Of a stretch of 64,000 nt of DNA, positions 60,813-64,000 are shown piece after piece. Under the pieces are notes generated by a model that searched no databases, had not been told where the DNA came from, and was given only the letters and a program-made list of their open reading frames with translations. Within the stretch, counting starts at the first letter, position 1. Every line of letters starts with the position of its first letter. The stretch is from Clostridia bacterium. GTDB lineage: Bacteria > Bacillota > Clostridia > Oscillospirales > Acutalibacteraceae. The translations under genes and the position numbers were made by a program. Location of the stretch: assembly GCA_017480115.1 (NCBI GenBank), contig JAFVBH010000077.1, positions 1 through 64,000 of the forward strand, given 5' to 3'.

Positions 60813-62219
60813 ATGCGTCTGTTAAAGAATAAAATTTTTATGCGGCTGCTCTCGGTCGTACTTGCGGTTGCCTTTGTCGTGGTGTTTTATTGCTTCGGCG
60901 TGGCGGCGGTAGATATTGTGAAAGGCGACTTTGACGGTAACGGCAAGGTCTCCTCTGCGGATGCGCGGCAGATTTTGCGGGTTGTGGCGCGGCTGGATCA
61001 TATTTATGATGCCGACGTCTTTTCCCGCTGCGACGTCAACGGGGACGGGTATCTGCGTTCTGACGACGCCAGACGGGCGCTGCGCACCGCCGCGCGGCTG
61101 GAGCCGCCCATCATTGTCACAGAGACCGAGCCCCTGACGGATTCCGTGGCGCAGCAGACTGCCGCACAGGTATCGGCGGCCGATACCACAAGCAGTGAAC
61201 TGATCCCGATTCCCTCCGATCTGCCGGTGACAGCGCCTTCCGTTACGACGGCGCCGGTTCCCGAACCCACGTATATCATTCAACCGGTTGACGACGTCTA
61301 TATGGAAAAGCCTTATTATCCCGCGATCCCGTCCTATGAGATCAAGCCTGACAGCTTTGTTTTTATTACCTTCGGCTACGGGCACGGCGTAGGACTGAGC
61401 CAGTACGGCGCGATCGGTATGGCGCGTCACGGTTATAACTATCTGCAAATTCTCGCCCATTATTTTCAGGGTGTGTCCTTTATAAAAGAGACCGTACCTG
61501 TCGCGGTATCTACATTACATACCGGCGAGCAGGTGGATACCTTTGAACTTATGTGCCGCGTGGTACAGCAGGAGATCGCGGGCGTCACGAAATCGACCGA
61601 TGCCGAAGCGGTCAAAGCGCAGGCGGTCGCAGCCTACACGCTGTTAAAATCCCATAATTTCCGTTTGCCGAATCAATATACCATGGCGTATACCGCGTCC
61701 ATGAGCAGTGTGCGCAGCGACGTTATCGCTGCCGTGTCCGAGGTGATCGGCACCTATATGATCTATAACGGGCAGTTGATCTCTGCGCCGTTCTTTGCCT
61801 ATTCCGCCGGCGTTACCACCGACGCCGCTACGGTGTGGGGCACGGCGTCCCCCTATCTGCGACCCGTGACCAGTTATTATGATATTGACGTGCGCACCTA
61901 TTCCGGTTACGCGGATCTGATCAATGTCTCCACGTTTTCTTCTGATCTGATGCGCAAATACATAAAGAGCTATGACAGTTCCATTGCGCTTGCCGATGAT
62001 CCCGCCCAGTGGATACAGGTGCTGGCGCACGATATGGCGGTCTCGCCGGAGATCGGCTACGTCAGTGCGATGCGGCTCGGCAATAAGGTGCTGACCGGCA
62101 CGGCAGGGCAGGTGTTCCGCATGAATATCATGGGGCTGTCCATCAAGTCCCACTGTTTTACCGTAATTTATTATGACAATAACCTTGTCGCGCACAACTG
62201 CGGTGCGGTTATGTCGTAA
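60813..62219 (+). CDS. Secreted dockerin protein with a circularly permuted SpoIID/LytB domain
   Basis: The protein has 468 residues: an N-terminal membrane/signal segment (9-32), a dockerin (37-96, Ca loops DFDGNGKVSSAD and DVNGDGYLRSDD), a Thr/Pro-rich linker (100-175), then SpoIID-like sequence. GYGHGVGLSQYGA (188-200) comes first. The part normally N-terminal follows: QQEIAG with the probable catalytic Glu254, KAQAVAAYT (268-276), FFAYSAG (327-333) and WGTASPYLRPV (342-352). Canonical SpoIID has the reverse order. The Cys/His zinc segment of SpoIID is not seen. It should act on cell-wall glycan if active. The ATG at 60813 has a weak site. Confidence 0.82.
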   Translation: MRLLKNKIFMRLLSVVLAVAFVVVFYCFGVAAVDIVKGDFDGNGKVSSADARQILRVVARLDHIYDADVFSRCDVNGDGYLRSDDARRALRTAARLEPPIIVTETEPLTDSVAQQTAAQVSAADTTSSELIPIPSDLPVTAPSVTTAPVPEPTYIIQPVDDVYMEKPYYPAIPSYEIKPDSFVFITFGYGHGVGLSQYGAIGMARHGYNYLQILAHYFQGVSFIKETVPVAVSTLHTGEQVDTFELMCRVVQQEIAGVTKSTDAEAVKAQAVAAYTLLKSHNFRLPNQYTMAYTASMSSVRSDVIAAVSEVIGTYMIYNGQLISAPFFAYSAGVTTDAATVWGTASPYLRPVTSYYDIDVRTYSGYADLINVSTFSSDLMRKYIKSYDSSIALADDPAQWIQVLAHDMAVSPEIGYVSAMRLGNKVLTGTAGQVFRMNIMGLSIKSHCFTVIYYDNNLVAHNCGAVMS

Positions 62220-62243
62220 AATATATTCCAGAGGTGTAGAGTA

Positions 62244-63263
62244 ATGTCCAAAATTCTTGTCACAGGCGGCACCGGTTATATCGGTTCTCACACGTGCGTT
62301 GAACTTCTGAATGCGGGTTATGAAATCGTTGTGATCGATAATTTCTGCAACAGCTCGCCGAAGTCCGCAGCGCGGGTGAAAAAAATAACCGGTAAGGATT
62401 TCAAGGTCTGCGAATGTGATATTCGCGATAAGGACGGGCTGAAAAAAGTTTTTGAAGCCGAAAAGCCCGATGCGGTGATCCATTTTGCCGGCTTGAAAGC
62501 GGTGGGCGAGTCCTGCGTCAAGCCCCTTGAATATTACGAGAATAACATTTGGGGCACGGTCGCGCTGTTGGAAGTGATGCGCGACTGCGGCTGCAAGCGG
62601 ATCGTATTCAGCTCTTCCGCCACGGTTTACGGTTCTGAAAACAAGGTGCCGTTTGTGGAGACTATGCCTGTCGGCACGGCGACCAATCCTTACGGCACTA
62701 CAAAGATCTACATAGAGAATATTTTGCAGGATCTTTATAAAGCGGACAACGAATGGAGCATTGAGCTGCTGCGGTACTTCAACCCCATCGGCGCGCATCC
62801 CAGCGGGCAGATCGGCGAGAATCCCAACGGTATCCCCAATAATCTGATGCCCTATATCGCGCAGGTCGCCGTCGGCAAACGGGAAATGCTCAGCGTTTAC
62901 GGCAACGACTATCCGACGCCGGACGGCACCGGTGTTCGCGACTATATCCATGTAGTCGATCTTGCCGTCGGGCATATCAAGGCGGTGACGCGCGCGCTCG
63001 GCAAAACCGGCGTGGATATTTATAATCTCGGCACCGGCATCGGCTACAGCGTGCTGGATATTGTCAATACCTTTATGGAGGTCAACAAGATCAACATTCC
63101 TTATAAGATCGTTGACCGCCGCCCCGGCGATATTGCGGAATGCTACGCGAACGCCGATAAGGCGAAGGAGGAGCTGGGCTGGGTCGCTGCGCTGAACCTT
63201 GCGGATATGTGCCGCGATACCTGGAACTGGCAGAAAAACAATCCCAACGGATACGACGACTGA
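62244..63263 (+). CDS. galE: UDP-glucose 4-epimerase
   Basis: The protein has 339 residues and is an extended short-chain dehydrogenase. It shows [15 protein letters not shown], the catalytic SSSATVYG and YGTTK (Tyr-xxx-Lys), and [15 protein letters not shown]. It interconverts UDP-glucose and UDP-galactose for cell-surface glycans and galactose use. It begins 24 bases after the SpoIID-like gene and is probably co-transcribed. Confidence 0.95.
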   Translation: MSKILVTGGTGYIGSHTCVELLNAGYEIVVIDNFCNSSPKSAARVKKITGKDFKVCECDIRDKDGLKKVFEAEKPDAVIHFAGLKAVGESCVKPLEYYENNIWGTVALLEVMRDCGCKRIVFSSSATVYGSENKVPFVETMPVGTATNPYGTTKIYIENILQDLYKADNEWSIELLRYFNPIGAHPSGQIGENPNGIPNNLMPYIAQVAVGKREMLSVYGNDYPTPDGTGVRDYIHVVDLAVGHIKAVTRALGKTGVDIYNLGTGIGYSVLDIVNTFMEVNKINIPYKIVDRRPGDIAECYANADKAKEELGWVAALNLADMCRDTWNWQKNNPNGYDD

Positions 63264-63266
63264 CAG

Positions 63267-63308
63267 GAAAGCGGCTTCGGCGGCGAAGCTGCACGTTTTC
63301 GGTTCCGC
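63267..63308 (-). repeat. Eroded third copy of the dispersed repeat core
   Basis: GAAAGCGGCTTCG is followed directly by GCGGCGAAGCT, which in copy 2 are separated by 13 bases. A diverged TTTTCGGTTCCGCC tail matches copy 2's CTTTCGATTACGCC region. The deletion lies between short repeats, as slippage would leave. The conserved hairpin is absent. Confidence 0.6.
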
Positions 63309-63330
63309 CGGATTTCCCGTGAAAAAACGA

Positions 63331-63361
63331 GGGGCTGTTCCGAATATTTCAGAACAGCCCC
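63331..63361 (-). terminator. Terminator of the DUF368 gene
   Basis: GGGGCTGTTC (63331-63340) pairs perfectly with GAACAGCCCC (63352-63361). On the minus strand it is followed by CTCGTTTTTT. It may also serve galE weakly. Confidence 0.75.
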
Positions 63362-63438
63362 TTGCCGAAGGATTAGTATGAGGGTTATATTTGTAATCTG
63401 CGCGTCTTATCGAAAGGTAAGGCGCTTGCTTTTTTACC

Positions 63439-64000
63439 TTATTCCGCCTGTGCGGCTTCGATGCGTTTGATCTCCACTCTTGACATATAGTAAAGGGCAA
63501 AGAATCCGGCGACTGCGGCAACCGCGCACAGCAGCCATGTGCCTGCCGAGCTGCCGATACCGTAATGAATATCCGACAGCAGCTGCGGGATTGAGCCGAG
63601 CAGGAAGCCGAAAATCAACAGGTAGGTTACCGTGGGGTGATATTTCATCGCCGGTTCCAGCGCCTTTGCAAGCAGATAAGTGCCCAGCACCGCCACAATG
63701 CCAAGGGGCACATAGCGGAGAATGCCTTTTATATCCATATTGCCGACAACCGCCATAATATCGCCGTAAATGCCCAGCATAGCAAAGATTTGCGTCAGGC
63801 TGATACCGGGGATCACCAGCGCGATTGCCGCCAGAATACCGGCAAAAATCTGAAATGCAAAGTATTTTAGTTTATTGTCCGCAAAAGAGACATGGAACAG
63901 ATCTTGGGGAATCATCCAGATCAGAACCACCAGAACAATGCCGATCACGGGGCAGATAATACAGGCAGGGGAAAACTTTTTGACTTTTGCGCTCTTAAAG
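63439..64000 (-). CDS. DUF368 membrane protein (PopT-like polyprenyl-phosphate translocase), 5' end outside window
   Basis: At least 187 residues are visible. The frame is open from the right edge, so the true start lies outside. Six or so membrane helices are present with the DUF368 element ALVIPGISLTQIFAMLGIYGDIM, the second of the family's PGxS repeats, and LIFGFLLGSIPQLL. Some DUF368 proteins move undecaprenyl phosphate across the membrane. The role here follows from the family. A VTT protein of the related functional group is encoded at 54.1 kb. Confidence 0.85.
   Translation of the reverse strand, partial: FKSAKVKKFSPACIICPVIGIVLVVLIWMIPQDLFHVSFADNKLKYFAFQIFAGILAAIALVIPGISLTQIFAMLGIYGDIMAVVGNMDIKGILRYVPLGIVAVLGTYLLAKALEPAMKYHPTVTYLLIFGFLLGSIPQLLSDIHYGIGSSAGTWLLCAVAAVAGFFALYYMSRVEIKRIEAAQAE

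Noticed and set aside
61644..63521. Long minus-strand frame opposite the SpoIID-like gene and galE
   Set aside because: Antisense to two well-supported genes, with no start signals or recognisable motifs.
1..64000. CRISPR arrays, tRNA or rRNA genes, transposases
   Set aside because: No regularly spaced repeats, cloverleaf candidates, rRNA motifs or transposase motifs were seen on reading both strands; a dedicated tRNA scan was not possible here.

Overview
The window reads as chromosome from a spore-forming, low-GC-lineage Clostridia bacterium with fairly high GC, most like an Oscillospiraceae/Ruminococcaceae gut-type organism. Evidence: sporulation genes (yabP, yabQ, spoIVB), a T-box leader, Firmicutes gene orders (nusB-xseA-xseB-ispA-dxs-tlyA-nadK, argR-recN, recA-recX-rimO), a LexA-type box at recA, class B sortases and dockerin-bearing secreted proteins. 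No rRNA, tRNA, CRISPR array or insertion-sequence transposase was seen. The left edge carries the tail of a phage lysis cassette.

Layout. 1-0.8 kb: phage coiled-coil protein tail, holin, and a 67-aa ORF framed by two interleaved inverted repeats. 1-2.5 kb: GPH sugar symporter on the minus strand. 2.6-12.9 kb: a long plus-strand housekeeping run (nusB, a TsaD/Kae1-like paralog, xseAB, ispA, dxs, tlyA, nadK, argR, recN, a sugar isomerase-like gene). 13-15.3 kb: tyrS and uxuA. 15.3-21.0 kb: a T-box-controlled operon for Asp- and amide-tRNA synthesis (aspS fused to gatC, gatA, gatB), flanked by two inverted copies of a 145-bp repeat. 21.2-22.7 kb: secreted leucine-rich-repeat protein with a dockerin. 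23-26.1 kb: recA-recX-rimO (minus). 26.4-28.4 kb: rpmB, then yabP-yabQ-divIC-yabR. 28.6-33.7 kb: BMP-type ABC importer, probably for nucleosides. 33.8-35.9 kb: DUF3737 and PatB/MalY. 36-37.8 kb: yebC-lgt (minus). 38-40.5 kb: a 54-aa ORF and a two-component system. 40.6-46.2 kb: minus-strand spoIVB, prmA, argS, DUF1934, ddl. 46.3-50 kb: U32 protein, pfkA, a membrane M28 peptidase. 50-54.8 kb: minus-strand membrane/envelope genes, including a four-gene set (VTT protein, lipoprotein, catalytically dead GDPD-like protein, YhhN) and a 37-aa Asn/Cys/Gly-rich peptide. 55-63.3 kb: COG2509 flavoprotein, pncC, two class B sortases, a CinA-like degenerate protein, a dockerin protein with a circularly permuted SpoIID domain, and galE. 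The right edge cuts a DUF368 membrane gene.

The most unusual items are: the SpoIID domain whose GHGVGLSQYGA segment precedes rather than follows the rest of the domain; the AspRS-GatC fusion behind a T-box whose probable specifier loop carries overlapping Glu and Asn codons; the inverted repeat pair whose hairpin arms differ by six fully compensated base pairs; and an envelope operon containing a GDPD pseudoenzyme. Many coordinates rest on reading ribosome-binding sites by eye. Family assignments come from recognised motifs, not from a search.
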